Source: Epithemia pelagica | Lineage: Eukaryota > Bacillariophyta > Bacillariophyceae > Surirellales > Surirellaceae | Length of the DNA stretch: 64,000 bases | NCBI GenBank assembly: GCA_946965045.2 | Contig: OX337240.1 | Coordinates: forward strand, 1,054,001 to 1,118,000 | Direction: 5' to 3' | Part shown: in pieces, positions 49,213-59,303 of the stretch | Numbering within the stretch: the first letter of the stretch is position 1 | Layout of the letters: the number at the start of each line of letters is the position of its first letter | Notes under the pieces: model-generated | The model's database searches: none | The model's input: only the letters and a program-made list of their open reading frames with translations | What the model was told of the DNA's origin: nothing | Made by a program: the position numbers and the translations under genes

Positions 49213-50594
49213 CCCTCGGTATCAGTGTCCACTGCTTAGCTGTTTTTTGTCTGTGCGACCTTCATAGGTTCCCAAGTGGACACAGACAGGAAATTTCACT
49301 TTTTGTCTGTCCTTTTCACCAATATGATTCCTCGTGCTGGTGGAAATGCCGGCGTGCAAGTAGCCGTTGGCGGTTGGCACCTTCCTGTGACCGTGACCAC
49401 GATTCAAATTTGGAATCCTTTCATACTCGTCACAAAAAATTTCACGCGGTGTCAAAAACATCGACATTGACCATGAAGCGAGCTCTTTACGAATCCTTGT
49501 GACCTGAAGCAGTATGTTGGTTGGTTTTCTCTCTTGTTACTTGTTGTTTGTCTCTTAGCTTCTTTCATGCCCTGCATAGTTTTCTCACACGTTATCTCAT
49601 TTATCTTTGTCCATGTTAAAGTTGATGGTTTGTTGTCCTTTGATTTCGTCGCAATGAAACGGAGGACAAGTCATTGTAGGCCATTTGCCACAACTTTTCC
49701 TTTGCTTTATTCGTAGTGCTGTTTGATTGTTGGTTGGTTGTCTTCATATCTTTGTAGCATGTTTTTTACACTCATCATTGTGTTTCGCCCATCCATCATC
49801 CGTGTCAACCACAGAACCTTTCGTTGAGTGGTAGATCTAGATGACGACAACTGCAGCATCTTGTTGTCACTAGTCCTACTATAACTAGAGGAGTAGTCGT
49901 CATGGATCATAGGAGTAGAGTCTATCGGATATGCTGGAAGATGGCTTCTTACCTGCTTCAGAGTGTCATGGTTGTTGAAAACAAGGAAATAACACGCTGC
50001 AACGATCTTACAAAACCTATGAAAGATGAGAACTAAACTACAGATAAAAACTCCTCCAAAATTCAAAGAAAAGAAGCTTTATGTTGTGGTTTCCAATTTT
50101 AAGCCGAGGCTCGAATGGAGAATAGGCATTCCATAGCCACAAAACTTTCGCTCTCAAAGAAGTGGAGAGAGACAGTTGGCGAATGGAGAATATCAGAAGA
50201 GAAAAACAAATACAAGAAAGAGGGAGAAGTTAGAATGACAGTACAAGAGCTGTTGTCATGGAAACATTTTGTGCGTTCAAACTTACCTCAATTGCATGAA
50301 AGGCGACAATTCATGCCATGCCATTGTGAACTGTGATGGCCTCTGTGTGATTTTATGGCGGATTTGGATGGCGCATTCTGCGAAGACCAACCAACCGTCA
50401 TCCACGCAGGGCCGCTTGCTGGGCTTGCGTCTGTTTCATGAACTGTGAAAACTCCAGCTGGGTATGCGCGCCAATTTGCTTTTTAGCCATTTCCATTTGA
50501 GTCAAAAAGGAAATTTCCTGTCTGTGTCCACCTGGGAACCTATGAAGGTGGCACAGACAAAAAACAGCTAAGCAGTGGACACTGATACCGAGGG
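49213..50594. mobile_element. Non-autonomous element with ~90-bp terminal inverted repeats
   Basis: A 1382-bp segment whose ends are complementary over about 85-90 bases with very few differences. The left end reads CCCTCGGTATCAGTGTCCAC... and the right end is ...GTGGACACTGATACCGAGGG. The match continues through TAGGTTCCCA and GACAGGAAATTTC, ending near 49305 and 50502. The interior (~1.2 kb) has only short frames without domains. Long inverted repeats suggest a Mutator-like or foldback element, but no 8-9 bp target duplication was seen at the ends I set. Confidence 0.85.
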
Positions 50595-50728
50595 TTCTGT
50601 TGGGCTTGTTGTTGGGGCTTGTTGTTTTTCCAGTGGCAGAGATAATCGGATAAACTGTAGCGTCACACCCTACCAATTTGTGATTATTGTTGGGCCCACT
50701 GGTAATTTCGGAGTCGCAGATAATAATC
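50595..50728. other. Short intergenic segment
   Basis: Between the inverted-repeat element and the first ATG of the next gene. Nothing recognised beyond possible promoter sequence. Confidence 0.4.
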
Positions 50729-52392
50729 ATGAAAATGACGCGAAAGATCCATTTACAGCGATGGATCTTCTATGAAATTGAGTGCGTCCATACAAAGATT
50801 GGAGAAAACGCTTTGTTTGACCTTTTCTCCCTTCTTGATGGAGAGCATGAAAAAGAAATGAGTCTCGTCCGTCGTAAAGCGACAAAGATGTCCGATGGAC
50901 CAAGTTCCGTTGTCACGCGCACCGACACATCCAAGGACAAGCCTTGGGTTCGTGCACGGAAAGTAGCGTTTGATATTGGCTTCATTTCTTTCGTGCTCTA
51001 CTATGTGGTTCATCTTCTCTCGTCACATGAGGAAGACGTTGCTGCGCCACCCTTGATCAAGGATCCCAACTTACAGCCCAAGAGGATTCGCCTTTCTGAC
51101 GGTGTCGTGATGACAGTTGCCTTGAGAAAAAAGAAACCAAACGACCAAAACGATAATGACGACACATTTGATCTTGGTCCTCACTCTCTCTTCCTTTACG
51201 TCGACAAGAAGAAGTGTGAATTTCCGAGGGTGTTTGCCCGTTTTGTGGGGGACGCACTGGTCTACTTGCACTTTGTGGAGGATACTGCAAGTGGAGCATG
51301 GATTGGAACGCTCACATTCCCAGTGTCTGGATATTACACTCTACAAACCTATTTCTATGGCTGTAGCTCTGCCCGCGTGGATGAAAATCCTCAAACGAAC
51401 CCTCAAGCTCTCAACGTGAAGATTATCGGAAAGAATGATCCAACTTCGCGTGTAAAGTCTCTTTTCCCCTTCTCCTGGTGGCTCAACTCCAACAAGACTG
51501 ACTTGAATCCGAGTAACAAATACGTGTGGGTGGACCCGACACGGACAGAGCAATCGCTTGTGAAAGCTTCGGATAGCTTGGTGGTAACAGAGTCGGTAGC
51601 CACCAAGGAACACGGATTTTATCAGGTAATTAATGAAACCTCGGTGACTCAATGATCATGTCCTTTCACAATTCATCTACTTACTTCAAGGCTGTCATTT
51701 TCTTTTAGTTTAAACGCCTGGGTAATTATGAATTGCTCTGTTTTCTGGGAAACAAAACTATGGAGCAGATTCGAAGGAATTTTTTGGACATTCGACCAAG
51801 CATCTTCCCGTCACAGCGTCCTTTCAAGTTCCATATGTATAACATGGCTGGATTCTTTCACCGACCGGATCGATATTGGAGTTACAGTGACAAACAAAGG
51901 ATCCGAAAATGCAAACACATGCTGATGAACATGGAAGAGTTGGAAGGTGCACTTTCACAACAACAGTATCGCGACCAGCTCACATCATTTGTGGGACATC
52001 TTTTGAAGCTCATGAATGATACAACATTTCCGATCAGCCTTTTCACGTGGATGCAACCGCCCATGCACGCAACAAGTTGCTTTGATCCATTTCTGAATAG
52101 AACGACGGATCACCCGTGCAATGACGTTCTGAAAAATCTCTTTCCACCTCATGCACAAGCTTTTCCAGCTCGAGTGAAGCTCATTGACAATACCGACATC
52201 TCACTGCCACTCTTGGACGAGGGAAGCTCGTCCAAAGCACTTGCGAATGTTGCTCTGCGGATTTTTGCCATATCGGGACATCAAGTTTCGACGTGGCGGG
52301 CCGATGGGCAGCATGGAGAAATTGATGGTCTCCATCGCAACGGAACAGTGGAACCAAACTTTGACCTTGTTCCCTACACAGGATGGGAATGA
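50729..52392 (+). CDS. Type II membrane SGNH-esterase-like protein with altered GDS motif
   Basis: Two exons, ending 51625 and resuming 51709, intron 51626-51708 (83 nt, GTAATT...TTTAG). The join gives HGFYQ | FKRLGNYELL. Start is either 50729 (MKMTRKI...) or, more plausibly, 50858 (MSLVRRKATK), followed by a membrane anchor (about 40-60 residues later: AFDIGFISFVLYYVVHLL). The lumenal part has an Ig/filamin-like segment (SGYYTLQTYFYGC). An SGNH-type domain follows, with LLCFLGNKTMEQIRRNF in the position of the GDS block, and a late DGLH in the position of the catalytic D-x-x-H. The serine of GDS is not conserved (GNK). Related PC-esterase/NXPE-type proteins acylate glycans in the Golgi; activity here is doubtful. 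Confidence 0.7.
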
Positions 52393-52896
52393 CCGACAAC
52401 TGATCGTCTATACAGAGCGTCGATTCTTTGGAATTTCAAAGTGCTTGCTGTACAAGGAACTGCTGTGTCAACTTACACTTCAGCTGCACTGTCTGACAAA
52501 TTCAGCGGATGCATCATACACCACGTGCGTCTGTCTGGAAAAGTTTTCCTCTGCCCATCAGAAGCAGCAGCATCCACAGATTTCAAGAGATCTCGAACCT
52601 ATATTCTACTCTTGGGTAAACGTTATTCCCACAGTTTTCCAAGAGAAGCACTGGTTGGAACTTCGTCCTTCATACTCTACGACGGTCCTCCAGAAGAAGC
52701 ACTGGTTCTATGTTATGATTACGGACTTCTCTAGTCTTACTCGTTACCCCGTAAAATGGGCAAGATTCCAGCAAACTATTAGGTGCATCACCGGGCCAGA
52801 AACTCTGCTGAAAGTGATGCGATCCTGTGGGTCCGCCCAAAGATACGATGCAAGTCTCGTGGTCATTGGTGTTTTGATGTCTCTAGTAGAGTTGGT
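52393..52896. other. Unassigned ~500 bases after the SGNH-like gene
   Basis: A plus-strand open frame overlapping the end of the previous gene continues to 52909, but in another frame and without recognisable domains. A near-repeat (AGAAGCACTGGTT) occurs at 52645 and 52695. This could be 3' UTR or a degenerate extension. Confidence 0.4.
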
Positions 52897-53502
52897 TTAC
52901 TCGTCGTGATAGTCTTCACCGGCACCTTCTTGTAGAACTTGTTTTAGATCCACAACCATTTCATTGACGTCATGCCCTTTGAGTTGAGATTGTGTCATTT
53001 TGCAAGTAACGTCAAATTGAAGCATTTCCAACATCCCTCTCACCATGCCACAAAGCAATTGGCTATACTCCAGTTCCGATCGATCTTCCGGCAATTCCAC
53101 AAAAATAGTCAAGGGATTGTCGACCATTGTGATTGAATACGATGTTTCCGATTTGATACTGGATTCTGCGGTCACTCCCAAAAACATTTTGAGACTTGCT
53201 TTCAACAGTTCGGCCGTATCGGCAAACACCTGGCTTTTCAAGGCGGCGCCCACCGAACCTCCCTGTTGCTCGGCGGCAGATTTGGCAAGAAACTCTTCAA
53301 TACAGCGAATCCCCATTGAATGCCCCATTCGATCCAATTCCTCTTGAATTTTATCTGTTTTCTCGAGATCGCGCATCAATTCGCCCACCATGGCGCCGTA
53401 GGTGAGAGCAAAGAGCTCGGCATTGACCTTGGATTGCTTGTGCCACAGGACGTTGCCCACGCTTGCTGTGGAAGCCAAATTAGAGGATGCTTTTGAAGAC
53501 AT
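52897..53502 (-). CDS. TRAPP complex subunit 3 (BET3 / TRAPPC3)
   Basis: Core subunit of the TRAPP tethering complex, a Rab1/Ypt1 exchange factor in ER-Golgi traffic. 201 residues, single exon, close to the family length. Family motifs: KVNAELFALTYGAMVGELMRD near the N-terminus (palmitoyl-binding helix region), RMGHSMGIRCIEEFLAKSA, LKMFLGVTAE, NPLTIFVELPED, and YSQLLCGMVRGMLEMLQF. The Cys used for palmitoylation in BET3 (after DF/...C in the middle region) is not obvious here. Stop at 52897, 3' end close to the preceding plus-strand region. Confidence 0.95.
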   Translation of the reverse strand: MSSKASSNLASTASVGNVLWHKQSKVNAELFALTYGAMVGELMRDLEKTDKIQEELDRMGHSMGIRCIEEFLAKSAAEQQGGSVGAALKSQVFADTAELLKASLKMFLGVTAESSIKSETSYSITMVDNPLTIFVELPEDRSELEYSQLLCGMVRGMLEMLQFDVTCKMTQSQLKGHDVNEMVVDLKQVLQEGAGEDYHDE

Positions 53503-53965
53503 TATATCCTATCGAAAGAGTTAAGTGGAGATGATAGAAGTCGAGATGCTTTCAACAAGATCCAAGGAAGTCTCCTCTTCGCAAGAGTTGAGAAGAGTTG
53601 CCCCGAATCTGATCAAAAGCAATGATCAAAATGAGGGGTGATATTTCGGGGTGATAGATCCCCAAATTGAAGCAAAAAAGCTACCTGGTCCACAAGCTTT
53701 ACTATGTGTGCCGTCCAAGTCCCAACAGAAAATGCCAAAAGACTCTCGTTTCATTCTACCTACTCCTACTCCGAAGAACTATTGCTCCCACTCGCCCTAC
53801 CAAGACAATGCTGGAACGCTTAAAGAGAAGCATGACAAATCTTAACATTATGCCAGTCGTGTTGCTTCTTCGAACTTTGGTAGTTGTATCTATTGCAGAG
53901 CTAGATGGATCCAAGCCGTCCATCCAGGTTGAGGCAACCTTGGGTAGAGACGCATGATTGTGGTT
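53503..53965. other. Intergenic, ~460 bases
   Basis: Upstream of TRAPPC3 and downstream of the armadillo gene. Short plus-strand frames only. No feature supported. Confidence 0.5.
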
Positions 53966-55051
53966 TCATGGCCATAAAAGACGTGCCAGCGCATTTCGTC
54001 CCTTTTCCAGAAGACCACCTTCCCCTCGATTGTTTTCCAATGCCGTGGCAACGGCCGATAAGGCATGGTGTTCAAAGAGCGCATCTCGGACTTCCTTTTC
54101 CCCCACCGACAAGAGGTAGACCGCCCCGCAGGCCCATTCGAGCAATTCCGTGGCATCGGCATGCTGATTGATGGCATTGACCAAGACGGGGATTCCACCC
54201 GCCTTGAGAATTTGCAATCGATTGCCATCGTTTCCCCAAATCAAGTTTTGAAAGGTTCCGCATCCTCCCAATTGTACCCCCTCATGATTTGGAAACTCTT
54301 TCATGGCCTTGACCAACATGTTGATTCCACCCGAGCTCGCAATGCCACTCTTGTTGTTTTGATCCAAGGCCAAGTTTTGCAAGGCACGGCCACCGGCAGC
54401 TTGTACTTCTGGATCTTTGGAAAACTTTTGCAATGCCTTGACAATGGCCAACAGACCACCCGTCAAACTAATAGTGACGCGATTAGGGCCTGCATTGGCA
54501 TTCCCATAGCTGAGATTGGCCACCTTGGTCAAGGCATCTTCGACCACGCGAGGATCGTCATCCCACAATCCCTCTGTTACCAATGTACTAATCGATGGTT
54601 CTTTTTTCAAATTGTCTTCCTTGACTTTTTCAAGAGCCGCCTGTATTTCAGCCTTGGGGACTTGTGGTGTTGCAGTCGTTCGATTGGTTGTGGTCGTCGT
54701 CGTGGTTGTTGTTGTGGTGCCCCCACCGGACGCGGGTGCAGGTTTCATGCCCGACACTTTTTGTGCCGCTGCCACGGCTTCTCGATTGGCTGCATCCGGT
54801 GTGGGTGTGACGGGAAGGACTGCGGCAATATCGGCTGCCAGAGCTGTAGGATCGGGAGCCATCAAGACTTGATTGGTGGTGGCGCTTGTTGCCGTTGTTG
54901 CGCTAGTAGTGTCCGCTGCAGCACCGGTACCGGAATCCGTTCGCGGGCGCTTGGAGGACGGTTCATAATTATTTGTCGTCGTACTCTCTCCTGTTGTTGG
55001 TGGTTGTTCTGTTTGACGTTCTCGGGTTGGTGGAGTACCTGATGGATCCAT
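53966..55051 (-). CDS. Armadillo-repeat protein
   Basis: 361 residues from ATG 55051. The N-terminal ~150 residues are low-complexity (Thr-rich, with a run of Thr near 110-120, plus a basic PSSKRPRTD segment that could be a nuclear signal). The C-terminal ~210 residues contain about four armadillo repeats: GGLLAIVKALQKFSKDPEVQ, GGRALQNLALDQNNKSGIAS, GGINMLVKAMKEFPNHEGVQ, CGTFQNLIWGNDGNRLQILK, and GGIPVLVNAINQHADATELL. Armadillo folds bind extended peptides. The partner is unknown and the repeat number is too low for importin-alpha. Confidence 0.85.
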   Translation of the reverse strand: MDPSGTPPTRERQTEQPPTTGESTTTNNYEPSSKRPRTDSGTGAAADTTSATTATSATTNQVLMAPDPTALAADIAAVLPVTPTPDAANREAVAAAQKVSGMKPAPASGGGTTTTTTTTTTTNRTTATPQVPKAEIQAALEKVKEDNLKKEPSISTLVTEGLWDDDPRVVEDALTKVANLSYGNANAGPNRVTISLTGGLLAIVKALQKFSKDPEVQAAGGRALQNLALDQNNKSGIASSGGINMLVKAMKEFPNHEGVQLGGCGTFQNLIWGNDGNRLQILKAGGIPVLVNAINQHADATELLEWACGAVYLLSVGEKEVRDALFEHHALSAVATALENNRGEGGLLEKGRNALARLLWP

Positions 55052-55408
55052 CGTTTGTGAGACAACAACAGAGGACCAACGGTACCGTGGTCATTCCTTT
55101 GCCACTGCAATTCCAAAATTTCGAGTTGGATGTTCGTCTAACCGTGGACGTAGAAAGTCGTTTAACGGTACCGTTAAACTTTCTATGACCTGATAACGGT
55201 TCGTTCTTCAATACCGCGCTCGAAGCTCCACTGGCCTGCGTGCTATCTGCCCCTCTTCTGGACTCTAGAATCTATACCCCCTGTTTTGGAACTTCCGAAT
55301 CTATACCCCCTGTTTTGGAACTTCCACGTGTTGCGATGATCACAAACCTCTTGATGGATTTTGTATTTTGTGGATCAACGATTGCGTCGAAGGACGTATT
55401 ATAGAACC
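55052..55408. promoter_or_regulatory. Divergent promoter region with palindrome and tandem repeat
   Basis: A 357-base gap between divergently transcribed genes. It holds a perfect 20-bp palindrome (GTTTAACGGTACCGTTAAAC) at 55160-55179, extended with one mismatch to 55151-55185, and two identical head-to-tail 29-bp units (each containing CTATACCCCCTGTTTTGGAA) at 55268-55296 and 55297-55325. Both lie where regulatory sites would be expected. The palindrome core AACGGTACCGTT resembles a dimer of MYB-type AACGG sites. Confidence 0.5.
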
Positions 55409-57055
55409 ATGATTGCAAGAAGGTCACATAGACGCCAAGCTGTCATTAGCTTGATCCTATTGATTGGAATCACGTATCTCGGCCATCATGGGTACTTTCG
55501 TCCACGAACGGGCCACAAGAACCATCACCATTCCATGGGTGTGGCCGAGGCCGACGTGATGCGACCGTACAATCTCGATTATTTGGATGTGGAAACCATG
55601 AAGTATTATTTGGAGCCGGATCCACATCGTCCTACGCATGATTACGATGTCGCGGTCTTGTACTATGCTCAATGGGACTCGAACAGTCACGCCTTTGCTC
55701 CCATTTGGGACAAAATCGGTCGCCTCTTGCATGCCGGATCAAAAGAAGCCAATCTCATTATGGGCTTGTTTGATTGCGAAACGAATCAAGAACATATGCA
55801 AGTCTGTGATCAAGCCCATGTCAAGCATTATCCAACTGTGAAATTCTACAGTCTTTCCGGGAAGCTCTTTTTTCATGGCAAACAACGCAAGACGAAAAAG
55901 AATCCCATTCCTCGTCATGGGACCGATTTCTTGGGCAATTGGCAATATGGAGATGCTGTCTTTGATTGGATCCGGACCATGACGACCATGTCGCGTTGGC
56001 ATCGATCTGGATGGAGACAAAAGTTACTATCGCTCTTTCAAGGTGGCAAACACAAAACACCTCTCCTCAAGGACCAACCCCTTCCTTTGGGAGTGCCACG
56101 ACAAGGGACAGCCACAGCAGCCACTACTCCAGGATCATCACCATTCACAACCACGTCCATGGATGCATCGGCCTTTACGGGAGCTGCTTCGTCGTCGTCG
56201 TCGTCGTCATCCGCTACTGACTCGTCGTCGCCGACCTTTTCGGCAGCCCAAGTCTTGGATCTCCAAAATCAATACGAAGAAGTGATTTCCTCCCTGGAGG
56301 CAATTGCCATTCGGAGTAGTCACATGGTGGATGCCCTATTGCATCCCGTGACTGTGCACAACAGTGTTTCGACTCGTGTGGGGGAAAATTCCAGTCTGGT
56401 AACGGTCACGTTGCGGCACGAAGACACGGGCAAAAACTATACCGATGCCTTTTGGTTCATGACGGAAACCAATGCCTGGCACTCCAATCGAACCACCCAA
56501 CCCGCATCGTCCCATGCCTTTGCTCCATCGGCACCGCCGCCGGCCGTGGACAAGGACACGTTGATTCAAAATGACGATTTCGTCCTGCGGAGCTGTCTCA
56601 TGGAACTTTCCTTGGATTATTGTTCTCGTTTTTCCGACAAGTTGGCCTTGGATTGGTTGGATCGTTTGGACAATACCATTATTGACCAATGGACGGCCGA
56701 CCTGGTCAATTCGACGGCCCTGGAAGCGGAATTTTTGCAATTGCTGGAAGAACAAGAACCCTATTGTGTCGTATTGGAATCCTGTTTGACTCTAAATATG
56801 GAACCGGCCGAATGTCGTCCTCCGACGTGTCCCTTTGTGGATCCAACCGCCTGTCGCTACCTGTCGTCCTGTTTTCATCCCGACGTTCAACGTCATTATG
56901 CCAAAACACTTCAAGTCAATACGACCCTCTCGACGTCCGCATCGTCATCGTCGTCGTCCTTTGCCGCTACGGATACATCCGTGCCCGTGACCGACGCATC
57001 GGCCTCCTCCGACACCAAGGCGGCAAAGGACAAGAGAGGGTGGGGTCTGTTCTGA
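55409..57055 (+). CDS. Type II membrane thioredoxin-fold protein without CXXC
   Basis: 548 residues from ATG 55409; the frame is open further upstream but only from a TTG. After a basic N-terminus there is a membrane helix (AVISLILLIGITYLGHHGYF, about 10-30). A thioredoxin-like domain follows (about 75-185): VAVLYYAQWDSNSHAFAPIWDKI, then LIMGLFDCETNQEHMQVC and VKHYPTVKFYSLSGKLFF with the cis-Pro. The active-site WCGPC is replaced by WDSNSH, so redox activity is unlikely. A Ser-rich spacer is followed by a C-terminal Cys-rich segment (EPYCVVLESCLTLN...ECRPPTCPFVDPTACRYLSSC) probably stabilised by disulphides. ER/Golgi-lumenal location is inferred. Confidence 0.78.
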   Translation: MIARRSHRRQAVISLILLIGITYLGHHGYFRPRTGHKNHHHSMGVAEADVMRPYNLDYLDVETMKYYLEPDPHRPTHDYDVAVLYYAQWDSNSHAFAPIWDKIGRLLHAGSKEANLIMGLFDCETNQEHMQVCDQAHVKHYPTVKFYSLSGKLFFHGKQRKTKKNPIPRHGTDFLGNWQYGDAVFDWIRTMTTMSRWHRSGWRQKLLSLFQGGKHKTPLLKDQPLPLGVPRQGTATAATTPGSSPFTTTSMDASAFTGAASSSSSSSSATDSSSPTFSAAQVLDLQNQYEEVISSLEAIAIRSSHMVDALLHPVTVHNSVSTRVGENSSLVTVTLRHEDTGKNYTDAFWFMTETNAWHSNRTTQPASSHAFAPSAPPPAVDKDTLIQNDDFVLRSCLMELSLDYCSRFSDKLALDWLDRLDNTIIDQWTADLVNSTALEAEFLQLLEEQEPYCVVLESCLTLNMEPAECRPPTCPFVDPTACRYLSSCFHPDVQRHYAKTLQVNTTLSTSASSSSSSFAATDTSVPVTDASASSDTKAAKDKRGWGLF

Positions 57056-57402
57056 AAAACGAAATGCCACAAGACTGACAATTCCTTGTGAATTTACCTA
57101 CACACTGCAATGCTAGTAGTATATCTGCCAACCATTTCTCTACCGAATGATAATATAGGGCAACCGCTTCTCTTTCTCTCTCTCTACGCCGCGCATAGGA
57201 GCTCTACCGTTCTACAGCAGCGATATATTTTTATGAGAGTGTCTCTATAGTTTGATTTAAGGAATGGCACAAGAGATGAGCCATCGTGTGCCAGTGATTC
57301 TTCTCGCATTCCCCCGTCTCTTTTTTCCCCGTCTCTCGACTCGGTACTTTTGCTGGTCTATTCAGTGGCGAACGACTCGTATTGGTGGTGATCCACCATG
57401 GT
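57056..57402. other. Intergenic between convergent genes
   Basis: 347 bases with a short CT run (about 57170-57187). No gene recognised. Confidence 0.5.
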
Positions 57403-59158
57403 TTATTCCAAGAGTTCCAAATCATCCGTGAGTCGTTCGGAGGAATGGAGTGGAGTCGAGTCTTTGCACTGCGACCACCATCGTTTGGCCCAGGGCAGTA
57501 CGTTGCATAATGCATCTTGGGACAACAAGGACAGTGGCTCCTTGTTGTTGTCGTCGTTGTCGTTGTTGTTGTGGTCGAACTCACGCACGCTGGTGGCGGC
57601 AAGTTCGGATTCAATGCGAGCCAAAATGGTTTGGGTCCAGGCCGTCGTATCGAAATCTTCTTGGAGGAGTGCCAAGGACCGAGTCAATTCGACCGGCAAA
57701 ACGACATCGTGTTCCCATAGACGTTCCGGAATGCATTCGTACAAGCCTGCCATGGAGGACGATTGCGATTGTGACAAGGACGATTCCACGATTGCCTCCT
57801 CCTGTTCGTGTGGAGCCGACAGAGGTTCCACCGTTTCGAGTGGTGGTTGGAGTTGCGGACTGCCCATAGGTTTGGTATCATCGTCGGGTTTGCGTGCCAC
57901 TGGAATGGATGTTTGGTCCACAGGGACGGTTGCGGAGGAGGGGGTCTCCTTGGGGGGAGGAATCAACCGAGCGACGGGTTCCGCAGGGTTCTGGTGGTTG
58001 TCGTCTTGGAGTGTACCCAGTATACCCGAACCCACCGTGAACAGAGTGGAAAGGACCGTCACGGCCACCAACAATGTCAGTCCCAGTCGTTTTCGTCTCG
58101 ATTCGGCCAGTACTAATGATTCGTCAATGGGTCGTTTCCATTCCTCCTCTTGTTCGGGAAACAAATCCAAGGCCGGATCGAGCCGCAACTCGTCCTCCTT
58201 GTCCAGATTGTCGTCGTAGTCGTCATTGTCATTTGTCAAGGCGACATGAGGCGCATGCCACGTCACGGTATCACTGGCTGGATTGTAATAAAATTCCCGA
58301 CGTCGTTCCGGACAAACATAGGTTTGATAGGTAATCATGGTGTTGGGGGTCGTTTCCACCAACCGGGTGCTTTGGGAAGGATTCTTGGTGGGAGGAGACG
58401 ATGCGGATGCTGCCGATTGCGGAGTTCTCATGGTGTCGTTATTGTCGTCGTCGGAATGCGGAGGATAGTCCAAGACGTGTTCCAAGCGTTCTTGCAATCG
58501 AGTATGGTATCGATGAGGATGGTGATACAACTGGTCGAGGACAAGTGAGGAGGAGGAGGGCAATTGCCATGTCACGGCAAGATCGTGTTCCACCTGCTCT
58601 TGCTCTTGGTGTCGGGTTGGTGGTGCTGAGGCTGATGAGAAGGAGGAGGAAGAGAAGGAGGATGATGTGGATCCAGATGGTGGTGGCGGCTTGGTGGATG
58701 AATCGTGTTGCTCATATCCTTTTTGTTGCGTGCCAGCGTGGTGGCGGCAGCGTGTATGGGTGGCGAGCCGGACGACATGCTGGATGCTAAAGTCTCGCGC
58801 AGAGGGGCGATGGCGGATTTCTATTTCCTCTATTTTCAAGCTCTAGAGAAGCACCTCTAGGACGACAATGATGCTGCTGCTGATGATGATGACGGTATTC
58901 AAAGAGGATATTCTTGCTGTCGTTTGGCTGCGTTCGATCGACACCCCCAATGAGTTGTTTGGATGCTCTTACCTTCTGACTATACTTGTACAAATCCACA
59001 TCATTCTCATTGCGAGGGCAAGTCCCGTCGCCAAAAGGTGGTGTAGCGAGCATAGCGACACGCTTCAGTGGACGCGTTTGAATCGCTTTCAAGAAAGTTC
59101 GTATGCTGGCGTGGACGTCGTTTCCGCGACTTGATGTTCCTTCGCGCGACTCAAACAT
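57403..59158 (-). CDS. Membrane protein with WW-like motif (5' exon tentative)
   Basis: The main frame (57403-58842) has no ATG before codon ~135. A GT-AG join with an upstream ATG frame fits in phase: exon 1 59158-58973 (MFESREGTSS...YKYSQK), donor GTAAGA, acceptor TCTAG at 58843, giving 541 residues. The product has a Ser/Pro/Gln-rich region, a WW-like motif (PERRREFYYNPASDTVTWHAP), an acidic stretch, and a membrane helix (LGLTLLVAVTVLSTLFTVGSGIL) followed by an extracytosolic part with WERL and a C-terminal Trp-rich WAKRWWSQC. Function unknown. An alternative start is the internal Met at about 58437. Exon 1 is unproven. Confidence 0.6.
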
Positions 59159-59303
59159 CTGTCGGAGTGGATGATCTCATCCAGTTTGCGGCGTTGAAGA
59201 ACCCGACACCCTGTCGTCGTCCCTTCTTTGTTGTGTTCCTTGAATTGAATTGAGGCAAAGGAATCTTCTGCTCGTGCTCCATGGCAAAGTATTGCAAACG
59301 ACT

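Noticed and set aside
52184-52909. 241-codon plus-strand frame after the SGNH-like gene
   Set aside because: First part is a shadow of the SGNH-like exon; the rest has no domain, and no splice join to the real gene could be justified.
54065-55042. 325-codon plus-strand open frame antisense to the armadillo gene
   Set aside because: Cys/Gly-rich reading produced by the codon bias of the opposite strand; the minus-strand frame has clear armadillo repeats.
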